Positions 1-12,260 of a stretch of 64,000 nt of DNA are shown in pieces. The notes beneath the pieces are model-generated. The model had not been told where the DNA came from. It was given only the letters and a program-made list of their open reading frames with translations, and ran no database searches. The stretch's first letter is position 1, and every line of letters begins with the position of its first letter. This stretch comes from Dipylidium caninum (taxonomy: Eukaryota; Platyhelminthes; Cestoda; Cyclophyllidea; Dipylidiidae), in contig QEYB01001355.1 in NCBI GenBank assembly GCA_017562135.1, positions 434,001 to 498,000 on the forward strand, written 5' to 3'. The position numbers and the translations under genes were made by a program.

Positions 1-1012
1 GTGTCTGTGCGTGCGTGCGTCTGTTTTTTGACTTTTGAGTGTGTGTTTGTGTGTGTGCGCGTCGAGAGTCGCAAAGCCACCTTTGTCCCCGATACCGGGC
101 TTGAAATGGCGAAAACACCGCCACCTCGAGTTCCTCCGAGTCAAAACACTCGCCAATGTTTTGGACTTGTTAAAACAAATAACTTCTTGTGCCGATAACA
201 CTGTCGTAAACATTCCACCTCGCGGTAAACTTATTCACACCCTCTCGGCAGGCGAAAATAGATCCCGCGAGGACTCCGCTGCTCCTCTCCAGCGCCCCGC
301 CGGCGTTGGTGTCATCGTCCGTCCGCCGCCCGGTCTGACTGCGCCCCGACGATGTGAGTTCCTCGGCCGCGGCGCCCGCGCCCGCTTTGCCCACGTGTCG
401 GCATGGAGGTCGGGGCGCGAAGTAGGCTCCTCCTCCTCCCCATCCTCCTCCTCGGGTTCTCCTCCTCATCAGCACGGCGGCGAACAAAGTCCGCGACGGT
501 GTCGGAAGGGGACACTCGGAGGTTGCAGCGAGGGATAACGCCGAAAGAAAGTGGCGATGTCCTCACACTCTCCCCCCCCCATTTCGGCGGCGCTCCCCTC
601 GGGCCCTCAACTTCACGAATTGGACGGTGTTCTTGGAATTATTTGTCAAAAGAACGCTGTCTCACGTCACTCACTTCGGCTCCGCCTAATGCGATCACGT
701 CTCTTTCGCCATCGTAGCATCAGCGAGGCGAAACGGCAAGCAAAGCCCGAAAGTCGCCCTCGTGCTGCCAAACGGACGGGCCGCAGGGGGGGGGTGGAAC
801 GAGGACGACGCGCCAGTCTGCGGATTGTCCGTCTGCCACGCCGGGGCGCCTCGCCTCCTCGGCAGGCGCGGCGCCTCTTGTGACAGCCGATTTCCTCGAA
901 CGAGTGCAGTTGGCAGCGGCAAAAAGCCTCGCGGCGGCGGGCGGCAGTGGACTGCGCAGTGGGGGTAGAGCTGCAACTTCCAGAGACGCGTGCGCATTTC
1001 AGTAGACCCCGC
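1..1012. other. GC-rich sequence without a recognised gene
   Basis: The first 60 bases are rich in GT dinucleotides. The rest is GC- and CpG-rich with a C-run at 572-580. Open frames here are short, arginine/proline-rich and overlap on both strands, as expected by chance in GC-rich DNA. I see no domain and no splice-bounded exon. The stretch ends where the left arm of the large inverted repeat begins. Confidence 0.6.
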
Positions 1013-1540
1013 GGGAAACCTTGCTTAACGTGTAGAAAAGAGGTCGCCGACGGGGGCACCGACCGCCCTCCACTCCGATCCAACCGCCTCGAGGTCAGCG
1101 CAAATTGCCCCTTCCCCCCCCCTCCCTGATTCGTCGTCATCGCCAATGCGGACCAAATCGCCTTCTCCCACTCGTCCAACGCGGCAAACTGCACTCCACT
1201 TCAACCGGACCTGACGAGAAGTCATTCGCCACGCTCTGCGGGCAGTCAACAACACCGGCGCCAGTCGCCGCGTCGCCACCACCACCGCCATCGCCACGCC
1301 ACCATCAATGCATTTGGCGAGGCGGGCGGTGATGGTGATGGTGATGGAGATGATGACGATGACGCTGCGAATATGCTGCCCGCGACGAATAAACTCCTCG
1401 ACTCTCCCCACCTCCGAGGTCTCTGTGGGCGACCGCTCTCGTCTCACCGCGTGGAAATTTTTTGCAACCCGCCGCTCCGCCAACGCCGCCACGAAGGTGC
1501 ACTCGCATGCCAACTCTGTCAGCCACACTCACTTCACCTC

Positions 1541-1575
1541 CACACACACATCCACACACACACACACACACACAC
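1541..1575. repeat. CA microsatellite (left arm)
   Basis: CA dinucleotide repeat interrupted by TC. Its counterpart in the right arm is the GT tract at 12231-12260, with a different length and a CG interruption just beside it. Confidence 0.9.
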
Positions 1576-2518
1576 GAAGGTCGCGCGTCGTGGGCTCCGG
1601 CTCCTCGACCCTCGCCAGCACAGGCCAAGGCGGCTCGCCTCCACAACCGGCGATCCGACTGCTGCGCCGCTCCACCTCGCAGAGGGCGGGGGGGGGGGAG
1701 AGCGGTCGAGCCACCCTCTCTCGTTCCTCTCGTCCACCTCCTCGTCCACCTCCTCTTCAACGTGCACGTCCACGTCCAATGCAGGCTGAGCACGTCGGTG
1801 GAGGCGACTCGAGGGCAGCACTCACTTCCTCCCTCCGCACGGCGAGCGTGTCACGAGGAGGAGACGTCAGCGTGGGCCAACTTTCGTCCGCCAACCCTCG
1901 ACCAGTGCCGCATCAACCGCCAACCCGCCACGCCACATGGAGACGCTCGTTTCGCGGCGACAGACAGGATGGTGGAGGTGACGAGACTCCGCGTTGCAAA
2001 CGGCTGTTCGCCCACGCGTCGCGTGGAGCCTCGCCTGAGCCTCGCCTGCAGCGCCGCCTGGAGGAGGCAGACACCAGTGACACCAGTGACACCACAAGCC
2101 GCACACCTCGGAGCCCGCTAGCGAGCGAGACGCTAAGAGAGACGAGAAGAGACGAGGCGAGGCGAGGCGAGAACACACTTTGGAGGGTGGAGTCGGTGCG
2201 GCGACAAGCAGCCCAAGTGAGGGCGGTGCTCCCCGACGTCGTGAGCTGACGTCGTCAGCGCGAGCGCCAACTGCAATGCCGAGGAGTGCGAGGAGGCGGA
2301 GTCGAGTGTGGGCCCACACTTGCGTCCACCAGTCACCCGAAGGAGAGGCGTCTTCGCCACGACGGGTCAGTGGCTCTCGTCACCAGCGCCATTCCACCGC
2401 GGACCTTCCGCCTCCACCTCTTCACGTCACGCGGTTGGACGAATCCTCGGCTGACTGCAGCAACCACCAGTCGCCTCTCCCCGTCTTCGTGTCTCTCAGC
2501 AGTCTTCTAGTGCCTTTG

Positions 2519-2608
2519 TCTCCTCCTCCTCCTCCTCCTCCTCCTCCTTCTTCGCCACCATCGCCACCGCCACCGCCAACACCACCACCACCACCACCAC
2601 CACCACCT
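2519..2608. repeat. TCC/ACC trinucleotide tract (left arm)
   Basis: A run of TCC units is followed by ACC/CAC units. The same block occurs in reverse complement at 11193-11282 with one-base differences in the TCC part. Confidence 0.9.
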
Positions 2609-4052
2609 CAGGCCCCAGCTCCATCTCCCCAGCCCGTAAGAGGCGTCTGACCGCCTCATGACAACCTCATTGGCGCATTCGCGTCCTCGGAAGGCTGCTT
2701 GACCGACTGCCTGACCGGCTGACTGCCGACCAAGCAAACGGGAGCTGCACCCACGCAAGACGCTTTTGACTTTGTTTCGGACGAAACGGCGCCTTTGATG
2801 CGCCTTCAACTCGGCAAATACATCGCCTCAACGCCGCGCTTTTCTCGTCTTCGACAAAAACACTGGCCTCACTTCAGCCCACACCAGTCTGCTCCTCTTC
2901 ATTCCTCCACCCCCGCCCCCGGCCCCGCCACTCTAACGCCCTCTCTGCGTGTTTGTGTTTCTCTTTTTTGTGTGGTGTGTGTTTCCACGCCCTCCAGTTC
3001 AGCGTAAGGCCCACACCCGCCGCCGCCGCCGCAGCCACCACGGGCGTCGTGAACGCACCCCGCCTCGGAATCACCGCGCACTGGATCCCCCCTCCCCCCA
3101 CTTCCCCACCCTGTTACCTATCCCGTTAAATCGATAATCGATCGAGCGAATGGGTGTGGGTCGTGGCTCGACAAACCCAGACAGTGGCCAATCGGCATCC
3201 GCCGCCCTCGAGGGCTTCCGGGACTTCGTGAGCGCCTGAGGGCCTCGGCGCGTCCCTTCGCTATGTCGGCAGACGTAACAGCAGCAGCAGCGGCGGCGGT
3301 GTGTGCGCGCTTGCGTGTGCGCTCGGAGAGTCTGAGCAACACCCTGCGAAGGCCTCGACTCGCGTACGAGCTCAAAATCACCGAACGGCTGCCCTTTTTG
3401 CGGCGAGAAATTTGTGTTGTGTGAACCTTAAATGAATCACAACCGACGGAAGATTTGGGTCCATGGTGGATTAGAACATGCGGGTGCCACGATAATGGAG
3501 CACTTCACGCGGCATGTGTGAGTTTATTTAGTGGTTTACCTGGTGAATCGCCGTCAGCTCACACTTTGAGGCCCATTTCGTCATGCGAATGCCCTTTCAA
3601 TTGCTTGGAGTGTCTCATCACCCTCGTCGCCTCGAGTGCGCCGCTACCCTTGCGGTGATTTCGCCTTGTCACAGGCCTCAGATCACATTTTCTGCCTGTT
3701 GTAAACATATTTACACAGGCGCAACGACCTCAAGCCCCCCCCACCCCCCCCCCTTCACCTCTTCCCCCTTGCGTAAATATCACCTCATTCGTGTTTATGG
3801 GTCACCGTCGGAGGCGGCTGCGCCTACCGCCCACAGCTCATTCCAAAGCCACCACGTGAAAATCGTGTTCCCCGCGGTGAAGTAGTCTCACCTCAATTTG
3901 CTCCTTCGACGATCGTCTTGGCTCTTTTTGCGTCTTGACCGACGCAATTTGGGCGGGAATTGGTGTTGTCTACGTTGACGCCTCCTTCTCTGTCGACACG
4001 TCTCCTAAGTGGGTTGAAAACCTGTTATTTTCGGCCCAAAACACTTCTGACA

Positions 4053-4082
4053 GACAGGTAACCGCGGCCGCCGTCACTTGTC
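4053..4082. repeat. Imperfect 30-bp palindrome
   Basis: The segment reads nearly the same on both strands (24 of 30 positions symmetrical) around a central GCGGCCGC. The two strands even give the same short peptide, QVTAAAVTCL. It could form a hairpin or bind a dimeric protein; no function is shown. Confidence 0.6.
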
Positions 4083-6362
4083 TCCTCATTTTCTGTTTAC
4101 GGATCTCCTCCACCACGCGAATAGAGGACACTTCCCATTGCGTCCTGCGGAGTTCCATTAGTGCACCACTCGTGGCCTCCTCCGTAGGCAGCCACCGGCG
4201 TCAACAAAAATTCGCCTGTTTATTTCACAAAATGAACTCCACATCTTCGATTGTTTAGATTCGGTGCTTCGGTTTACAGGGGATTTGGAGAACTGTGACT
4301 CGAGTCAACGCGGAGTCTGCATAAACACTTGATTGAGGACGCAGTTTTGGGCGCTTATATTACAGTTGGCGGTTGCACTGATGATGACGATGGTGCTGCT
4401 GTTCAAGTTATCACCTTCGCGATCTGGTGGAGGCCACCATCGAGGCTCCGCATCAAGGGACGAGGCAATAAACCGCGATGCGGGTACCCGCCTCCAGCAT
4501 CTTGTAGTTTTGCTAACGTATCGACATACCGGCAGATAAGTGTGACCCCAAGAATAACAATAATAAATTATTTCGGAGAATAAATCCACTTGAAGATATA
4601 ATTTGAGAGTGACTCTTCGTTTGAGGGACATTTGTGTCTCCAGTTTGTGGCTGAAAATCCCTCAAGTTGACGCGAGAGGGGGCCATTTTGTGGTCCAAAA
4701 GAGGTCTTTTCCCTTAATGCCCTCACACTTGGTGAAGTCGTTTTCCTTCTTTTGTTAATTTTGCTGAAGTTAGGAGGATTTGACAGCGCAAAAGCAGGAG
4801 AAATTTTTAGGAGTCCCTTTGGGTTGCATAGGCATTCTTGTTGCTGTCCATTTTGTTGACCGCGTCTCTGCACCATTTTGAGTCTGATTAGACGGCGAGA
4901 GGAAAAGAGAACAGCAGAGTTCCTTGTGAAGGCACTTAAAATTACGCAGGACAGTGCCAAATCTATCATGAAACCGCCTGATAAGCAGAGCAAAGTAACA
5001 GGTTCCTCTGACCCCGTTTGTATCCTGGCAAATGCGCAATTTCGGGGGTCGACGAGGACTGGAAGCGACTGGGCGGGCGGGAGAGTGGCGTCCACCCGCC
5101 TACCCTGAACACGCGGTCCATTAAAAGGAAGCCTGGCAAACCGTTTCTGGTCAAAGTAAAACGTTCAGCCGGACGATACTACTTGACTAAGCAATCGGCG
5201 GTCAGTAGTGTAGTGCTGCCTCCTGGAGGCTATCGAAAGTGTGGGTTTTCCACTGAAGGGGGAGCAAGTTCTACCTTCAAGCATTGATTGCTCCTCTTCA
5301 AACATCTAGTGACATGGCGAAAGCGTCTCATAAGACAACTTGACTGGCGCAAGTCCAGAAGCACAATTAGCCGGACTCGCAGAGTCGTGAAGGATGAGCA
5401 TCCAGGCGGGCTGAGGACATGGATTCCCGCCAACTCCCCTGTCAGGGGTTACACTTTGGACCGTTTTGCAGTGAGCGAACCGATTCTAATCACACATCTG
5501 GGGCATATCATATATCATGTCCTCACAACCAAGAATACAAGTGGAGCAGGTTGGAGCCTGCATGAACCAAACGAAATGCGATATTCCAACGAAGTTAATA
5601 GACGAATGCTTGGTACCTTCCACACCCACAAGTATACCTGGAACGCAATAATAATAAAGAAGTACACTTGCCGATCCTCACCCTGGATGCCTCCTCTTCC
5701 AAAACTGCCTTATTACGGGTTGCAAGCTCCACACCGAGGCTAGGTATAATCTTTCATCTGTTGATCTGCCCTCGAGACGAACAAATGAGGCGTTTCATCC
5801 ACAGCGTGTATCTGGCCTGGAGAGAAGCGCAATAAATCACTTGAAAATTAATGTTTGTGAGTTTATAGCTCGTGAACAATACCTACTTACCGTATCAAAG
5901 TTGTTTTAAACATCAGTTAAATGGTTCAGATGTCGCATGACAATGCAACTCAGTGATTTGCGTACCTCTTCATATGATTGTAGGAAGATTTCACCGCTCC
6001 GCTGCGAGATGAATGAACTCGCCCCAGTTACTCCTATTTTAGGTTTTTCGTAAAAGTGACATGAATCAGGTGAAAAAAATTCGTGCAAAAAATCATGTGA
6101 TTTCGTAAAATGCCCAAATAAGAACATTATTAATTCGACAAGCAGAAGTTGCTGTGTGTACAAAATTGTAGATGTTGTCAACAGAGAAGATCGGCGTAAC
6201 AACCATCGTTGTTGTGTCGAAGACTTCCGGTTAAACTGACCTTTGTGACAGTTAGCGTGGTCATTAATCCCTATAAAGTATCATTAAAATTGATGTCACT
6301 CAAAGAAGCATTATCGTGTTACTTATACGCAAAACGACAAAAATAGGTGAGCACTACATCTC

Positions 6363-6560
6363 GAGGCCCACTGTGTGAGCAAATGGCAGAAATTAAAAAA
6401 AATGGGTGAAATTGCCCAAAAACCGGTGAATCCAACACCGGCTTAAACCGTTCTCACCGGTTTTATTCCCCTAGGCCTATTATGTGAGCAAATGACTGAG
6501 ATTTAAAAAAAAAACTGGGTGGTATTACCCGAAAACTCGGTTTTGTTCCATGAGTGAAAA
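6363..6560. repeat. Two-copy imperfect direct repeat, about 109-bp period
   Basis: AGGCC, then TGTGAGCAAATG, an A-run and a GGGTG...ATT.CCC block occur at about 6363-6420 and again at about 6472-6530. The second copy is partly diverged. Between them lies an ACCGGTGA ... TCACCGGT inverted pair. The unit might be a degenerate mobile-element fragment; no protein-coding capacity is visible. Confidence 0.55.
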
Positions 6561-9500
6561 GCAAATTTTGCGATTAAAATACAATCTGGTTGGTGTGCCT
6601 TCCTCGATGGTGGTGGCCATTTTAGGGGAAATGCCCGAGAAATGCTCACCCCAGCCGTGGTGTCCTCCACGTGAAATGAGGCCGCCTGTGGTCGCGGCGG
6701 CGTTGAGTCAGCATAAATTATCGATTTCCCTCAAGCCAGTCGATCAGCCCCCTCACGCGCGTGTTCATCACAAGACCAAGTAATCGATGCATGTGATTCG
6801 AGCGGAGTGGAGTGATCGATTAAAAATCGCGTGTGCCAGTTTTGCGTTTGCATAACATTCCCCGAATGTGCAACGAGGACTTTCCGAGTGTGATAAGGAC
6901 GCGCCACCTTAGTTAGTGACGGATGAGTACTTTGACGCAATCAATAACCGCGCTGCCTTTAACGCCTCTTGTCTTCATTTCGCCTTCAACTACCTTGCAT
7001 ATTTGGGGGTTTGTAACAAGCTCAGCCTCCAACTCGACGCACTTGAGCGGATTTATGCAATTAAAACTCCACATTGGGCTATGTGCGGAAACTACTAAAA
7101 AGTTAATCATGGGGTTTGTAAATACGGTTGAATTCAATGAAAAAAGACTGCATGAGGGCATGTCAATGACTGGACGTCAAATGACAAAATAAGCGTGCAT
7201 TGTCACGTGTTAAAAGCACTGCCTTCAAAAAATGACCCAATCCTTTGAATTGGGAGGATGTTAAGGTCGTGGGGCATGAGGAAACTGAAGGAGTCAAAAT
7301 AACTGCTCTCGAGTCATTCTCGAGTCTCCGTGACAACTTGCGGAGACAAAAACAACATTGTTATGCTTCACTGCTAATCGCTGATGACGGAAAGGAGCCT
7401 TCCTCGGGCGGATATGCCCACTCTCCGGTGACAACCAGCCATATTGCTATAAGAAAGGAGTCAATATGGAAATGAGGGCAGGGATGCGAGCCCTTGACGT
7501 CGTCGTGGACAATAAGGCCCCTGGTCGAGATCCTCGTCTGGTCCCTTTCTCCTCCTCGCCACCCTCCCCCCCCCGTCCCCGGCTTTTATTTGCATGAAAT
7601 CACCATTTCAAACCACATTCGTTGACAAATTGCAGAGGTTGTTCATTAAAAATATCCCCATTGTCGCATTTTCTCATTGTGATGAAGGAAAATTGTCAGC
7701 ATCTGCTGTGAAGCGAAGACGAGGGTCTTTGGGGAATGCAAGCAACCTCCAAACACTTTATCAGGCTGTGGCGAGTGGGGGCTCGCTTGAACTGCCTGCC
7801 TGCGAAAGATGCCCAGCTCAAATCCGCAGTTGCCTCCTCCGCGTATCCCCTGAAAGGGAGCCAAAAAGAGGGAAAACAAATTCTCCGGCCCCGGAACGGG
7901 GAGGCGACGAGGGTCTGTTCGAGGGGAGCCGAATTCCCCGCTTTCACTCCGCGGCCGCGGCTACAGGCAGTGGAGAGGGGCGCACACATAAACAAATCTT
8001 AACCATTAATTCCGCGCGATGCTGCCCGCTTCCTGGCTTCACTTATGCCACTTGGTTTTGACAAACGTCTGGTGTGTGTTTTCCTCAAGGTGGGAAGCCT
8101 GTCTACTTCAAACACACACACACCAACTGTTGATTGCATGAACTGACCTTAACGCTCGTTCTCCAGCCGAGTTTTCAGAATTTGAGTGATTCACCAGGAG
8201 GCACTTTGAAATTTGACGGCAGGGGCATTAAGACGAGGTGGTGGTTTGTGGTGGTGGTGGTGGTGACGGTTGTAAAACCGCACGAATAATGCCAAAGCTC
8301 GGCAAAGAAGTGGAAGAGGAGGCTCCGGTCGCTTCCGACGAGGCACACGGGAAGACCTCGAGGTGCGCCACCCTCCTCGGTGGTGGTGCCGGTAGATGAC
8401 ATTGACTGGAGGGGGCTTGAGATGCGACCTCTTCGCGTTCCCACGTAATGGGTCTTGCCCTGCCGCTGAAATGCTGGTTAACATAAAAATACTACAAAAG
8501 ATGATGATGGTGGTGGAGCTGGGGTGCCGGAAGGGTTTATCAACACGAGAAAGAGCAGTGAGAGTGTGGACTGAGAGTGGCCCGAGTGACGCGGATCGTC
8601 GAGAACGCAATCGCAGCAGAGCGGATTCGAGAGGGTGACACGGCGACTCGGGAGGACGTCCGCCTGTCAACGATGCGTCAACGCAGGGTTTCGGTCTCGC
8701 TGTCTCTCGGTCTCCCCAGGCCACTCGCACCGTTGCGGGGGGGAGGCGGGGAGCGGGGGACGGGGCGAGGGACCGCTGGAGCTCTGGCGCCGAGGTCACT
8801 TCCACTTCCCCTTTCGACTCAGACTGCCACAACCGTGACGGATTTCATCGCCTCCTCGTGTGTGGGTATAACAAACGAAATGCTGATGACTAGAGACCGA
8901 CCATGACCTGTGGACCCTTGTTCAGCGGCGTTTCAATCCGCAAACAGTTGAAAGCCACAGTGAGGCCTCCGTCCCACAAGCCACTTGACCCTTCACGGTG
9001 ACTTGACTTTGTCCTCATCGCGTCGTCCTCTCCCGCGCCTCTCCGCCTGCCCTTCTCATCCCATGCCCCGCTCCGCCCCGCCCCGTCCCGACTCGACAAC
9101 CCTACCTCGTCAGCTCAACCGCTGAACAAGCAAACTGCAAAACAAACATGTTAAAACGCACGGGGATCTTTTGAGCGTGGAGGGGTGAACTCTTCGCCGT
9201 GGATAATTCGCGGGGCGGAGAGCTTCAGCGCCCCCGTCTGGCCGCAGTTCAAGCGGCGAGGAGGGACGCCGGAACCCCTCCCCGGCGGAGAAGGGCATCC
9301 TGTCAGCCTCGGCCACGAAGTCAGGTGAGGCCACGGGGTTTGCGGGCGAAGAGTCCGTCCTGCCGGGACTGTGAAAAGTCCGCGCAAGGGAAGATGCGGA
9401 GCAAAAGGCCTCTCTTCCTGCCAATTCCGCAAGATTTTATCAACAAACCTACTTTTCTAATGAAAGACGGGCTCGAGAGCCAGTCCGTCGGCAGGGCGCG

Positions 9501-11192
9501 GGTGGAATTTGTGAACACTTCCGCGTCCAGCGGACGAAATCGCGAGGAGAGGCTCTGCACTATGCGGTGTTGAGGCCTTCCACTTCCTCCATCGCTGGGG
9601 GATTTTTTTCGTTTCAAAGAGGTACTGTGTTTGCTCCAACGGGGACCATGAGCTGGTCGCTTTGGAAAAGCGTCGAGCGAGCCACGTCGTCGTTCCGGAG
9701 GCCTGATGAAGTGGCTGCGCACCAACGGCGGGCAGACGCGCTTCGAGGAGATTTCCATAAGTTTAAGTCAACTTGCCCCCTCTCTCCTACCTGACATCCG
9801 GAATTTAGCCATCCAAATCTAATACTTTTCATTTCGCGTGTTTAAGGTGGACCTTCATTCCGGAAATCCTCGTCTACTCGGCGCACGTCGCTGTGAAGGG
9901 TCTGCTCGGCGGTCACAGAAGCCGATGACCGTTCGGTCTCTGCTACTCTTCCTCCGCCTCCTCCTCCACCTCCTCGGTTCCTCTCCGGTTCCCCCACCGC
10001 CTCGGTTCCACCTCCTCCTGCTCCGCCTTTCACCAGGGCTTAACCACCAGCGCGCGCGCGCGTCTGGACTTGAAGATGTCATGATTCACGCTGTCAACAG
10101 CTTAAATAGCATAAAAATTCCTCAGACTTTGAAGACTGAAATGGCGCGGACACTTGACAAGGAGTGCGAGTGGCCACTCCATCGAGCGGTAACCGAGCAA
10201 AGAGCAAAGGTCATTCTCCGCCAGAGAACAGGTCCGCCATTCTCGCGTGTTTGTGTGTGTGGAAACTTCTGGCTGTGACCGCTTATGGCGAATAACGAAA
10301 GTGATTTATTCTGGTGCACCACGAAAACGCCAAATCCGTAAGAGAGGAGGAAAAGTAACACACCGTTGTGGGTGCAGAAGTGAATTTCTCCAGTGTCGGA
10401 GTGCCGGGTAACAGGGAAATGACGTCATTGTAAACAAATGACAACTATCTTTTAAGTCTGTTGGCGGTGACGTGTCAGTGGGGAAACGAGGAATTCCCCT
10501 GTTGCGTAACAAAAGCCCCGAAGGGCGAAGAGAAAACGGTCAACTTCCGAAGGGCCGGGTTGGATGCGTTTGCGTGGTTAGGCAAAGAGGAGAATGTTGA
10601 AATAATCCGAAAAGGCGTAAAGGTGAGATGGGGGGAGGGGGGGGGGAAACGGTGGATGATCTCCGCACAAGCGTAAAAAAAAGCCCTTCAAATGAGAGTG
10701 GAGGAGGCAGTTCGGGCGTGGCGGGAAGGTGTTTCGCGCCCCGTGTTGCATCGGTCCTTTGGTCGACATGAAAGGCATTTTGCGAGACGAGACGACGTGA
10801 GGCCGGCGACGCCGCTGGACGTTGAGCTCGACGGCTCGTGTTGCCCACCTCACTCTCCAAATGCGGCTGTGTGTGCCGCTGATGGCCACGTGGGTGGGAG
10901 TTCGGCCATCCGCAGCCTCCAGACTGGATCGCGAGTGTTTTTGTCGAAGACGAGAAAAGCGCGGCGTTGAGGCGATGTATTTGCCGAGTTGAAGGCGCAT
11001 CAAAGGCGCCGTTTCGTCCGAAACAAAGTCAAAAGCGTCTTGCGTGGGTGCAGCTCCCGTTTGCTTGGTCGGGGCAGTCAGCCGGTCAGGCAGTCGGTCA
11101 AGCAGCCTTCCGAGGACGCGAATGCGCCAATGAGGTTGTCATCGAGGCGGTCAGACGCCTCTTACGGGCTGGGGAGATGGAGCTGGGGCCTG

Positions 11193-11282
11193 AGGTGGTG
11201 GTGGTGGTGGTGGTGGTGGTGTTGGCGGTGGCGGTGGCGATGGTGGCGGAAGAGGAGGAGGAGGAGGAGGAGGAGGAGGAGA
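11193..11282. repeat. GGT/GGA trinucleotide tract (right arm)
   Basis: Mirror copy of the 2519-2608 tract: GGT units, then GGC/GGT units, then GGA units. Confidence 0.9.
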
Positions 11283-12230
11283 CAAAGGCACTAGAAGACT
11301 GCTGAGAGACACGAAGACGGGAGAGGCGACTGGTGGTTGCTGCAGTCAGCCGAGGATTCGTCCAACGCGTGACGTGAAGAGGTGGAGGCGGAAGGTCCGC
11401 GGTGGAATGGCGCTGGTGACGAGAGCCACTGACCCCGTCGTGGCGAAGACGCCTCTCCTTCGGGTGACTGGTGGACGCAAGTGTGGGCCCACACTCGACT
11501 CCGCCTCCTCGCACTCCTCGGCATTGCAGTTGGCGCTCGCGCTGACGACGTCAGCTCACGACGTCGGGGAGCACCGCCCTCACTTGGGCTGCTTGTCGCC
11601 GCACCGACTCCACCCTCCAAAGTGTGTTCTCGCCTCGCCTCGCCTCGTCTCTTCTCGTCTCTCTTAGCGTCTCGCTCGCTAGCGGGCTCCGAGGTGTGCG
11701 GCTTGTGGTGTCACTGGTGTCACTGGTGTCTGCCTCCTCCAGGCGGCGCTGCAGGCGAGGCTCCAGGCGAGGCTCCACGCGACGCGTGGGCGAACAGCCG
11801 TTGCAACGCGGAGTCTCGTCACCTCCACCATCCTGTCTGTCGCCGCGAAACGAGCGTCTCCATGTGGCGTGGCGGGTTGGCGGTTGATGCGGCACTGGTC
11901 GAGGGTTGGCGGACGAAGTTGGCCCCACGCTGACGTCTCCTCCTCGTGACACGCTCGCCGTGGCGGAGGGAGGAAGTGAGTGCTGCCCTCGAGTCGCCTC
12001 CACCGACGTGCTCAGCCTGCATTGGACGTGGACGTGCACGTTGAAGAGGAGGTGGACGAGGAGGTGGACGAGAGGAACGGAGGGAGGGTGGCTCGACCCG
12101 CTCTCCCCCCCACCCCCGCCCTCTGCGAGGTGGAGCGGCGCAGCAGTCGGATCGCCGGTTTGTGGAGGCGAGCCGCCTTGGCCTGTGCTGGCGAGGGTCG
12201 AGGAGCCGGAGCCCACGACGCGCGACCTTC

Positions 12231-12260
12231 GTGTGTGTGTGTGTGTGTGTGGATGTGTGT
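12231..12260. repeat. GT microsatellite (right arm)
   Basis: Mirror counterpart of the CA repeat at 1541-1575; its length differs between the arms. Confidence 0.9.

Larger units (their letters stand above)
1013..2864 (+). repeat. Left arm of 11.8-kb inverted repeat
   Basis: This stretch reappears in reverse complement at 10934-12790. Reading the two copies side by side gives near-continuous identity from the outer edge (around the GGGAAA at 1013) to the inner edge (AAAAACACT ending at 2864). Differences are mostly one- to few-base length changes, with a few substitutions. Outside both edges the copies stop matching. The arm carries a CA microsatellite (1541-1575), a TCC then ACC tract (2519-2608) and GACACCAGT-type short repeats near 2075. 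Long open frames in the arm (for example 1308-2249) are low-complexity and are not kept intact in the other copy, so I do not call genes. Confidence 0.9.
2865..10933. other. 8-kb core between the inverted arms, no gene recognised
   Basis: Much of this core is AT-richer than the arms. The longest open frames (5018-5287, 5288-5743 and 7594-8061) have no recognisable domain, no transposase, integrase or reverse transcriptase motif, and no convincing splice boundaries. Structures seen are a 30-bp imperfect palindrome at 4053-4082, a two-copy direct repeat at 6363-6560, GTGG-rich sequence near 8240-8265, a CG alternation near 10050 and a G-run at 10630-10646. I see nothing that explains how the element would move. 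Confidence 0.6.

Noticed and set aside
1308..2249. 313-codon open frame in the left inverted arm
   Set aside because: Same reason: it is broken by one-base differences in the other copy and has no domain.
5018..5743. Two consecutive open frames in the core as a possible element protein
   Set aside because: No transposase, integrase, nuclease or reverse-transcriptase motif; they are separated by a stop and lack splice signals.
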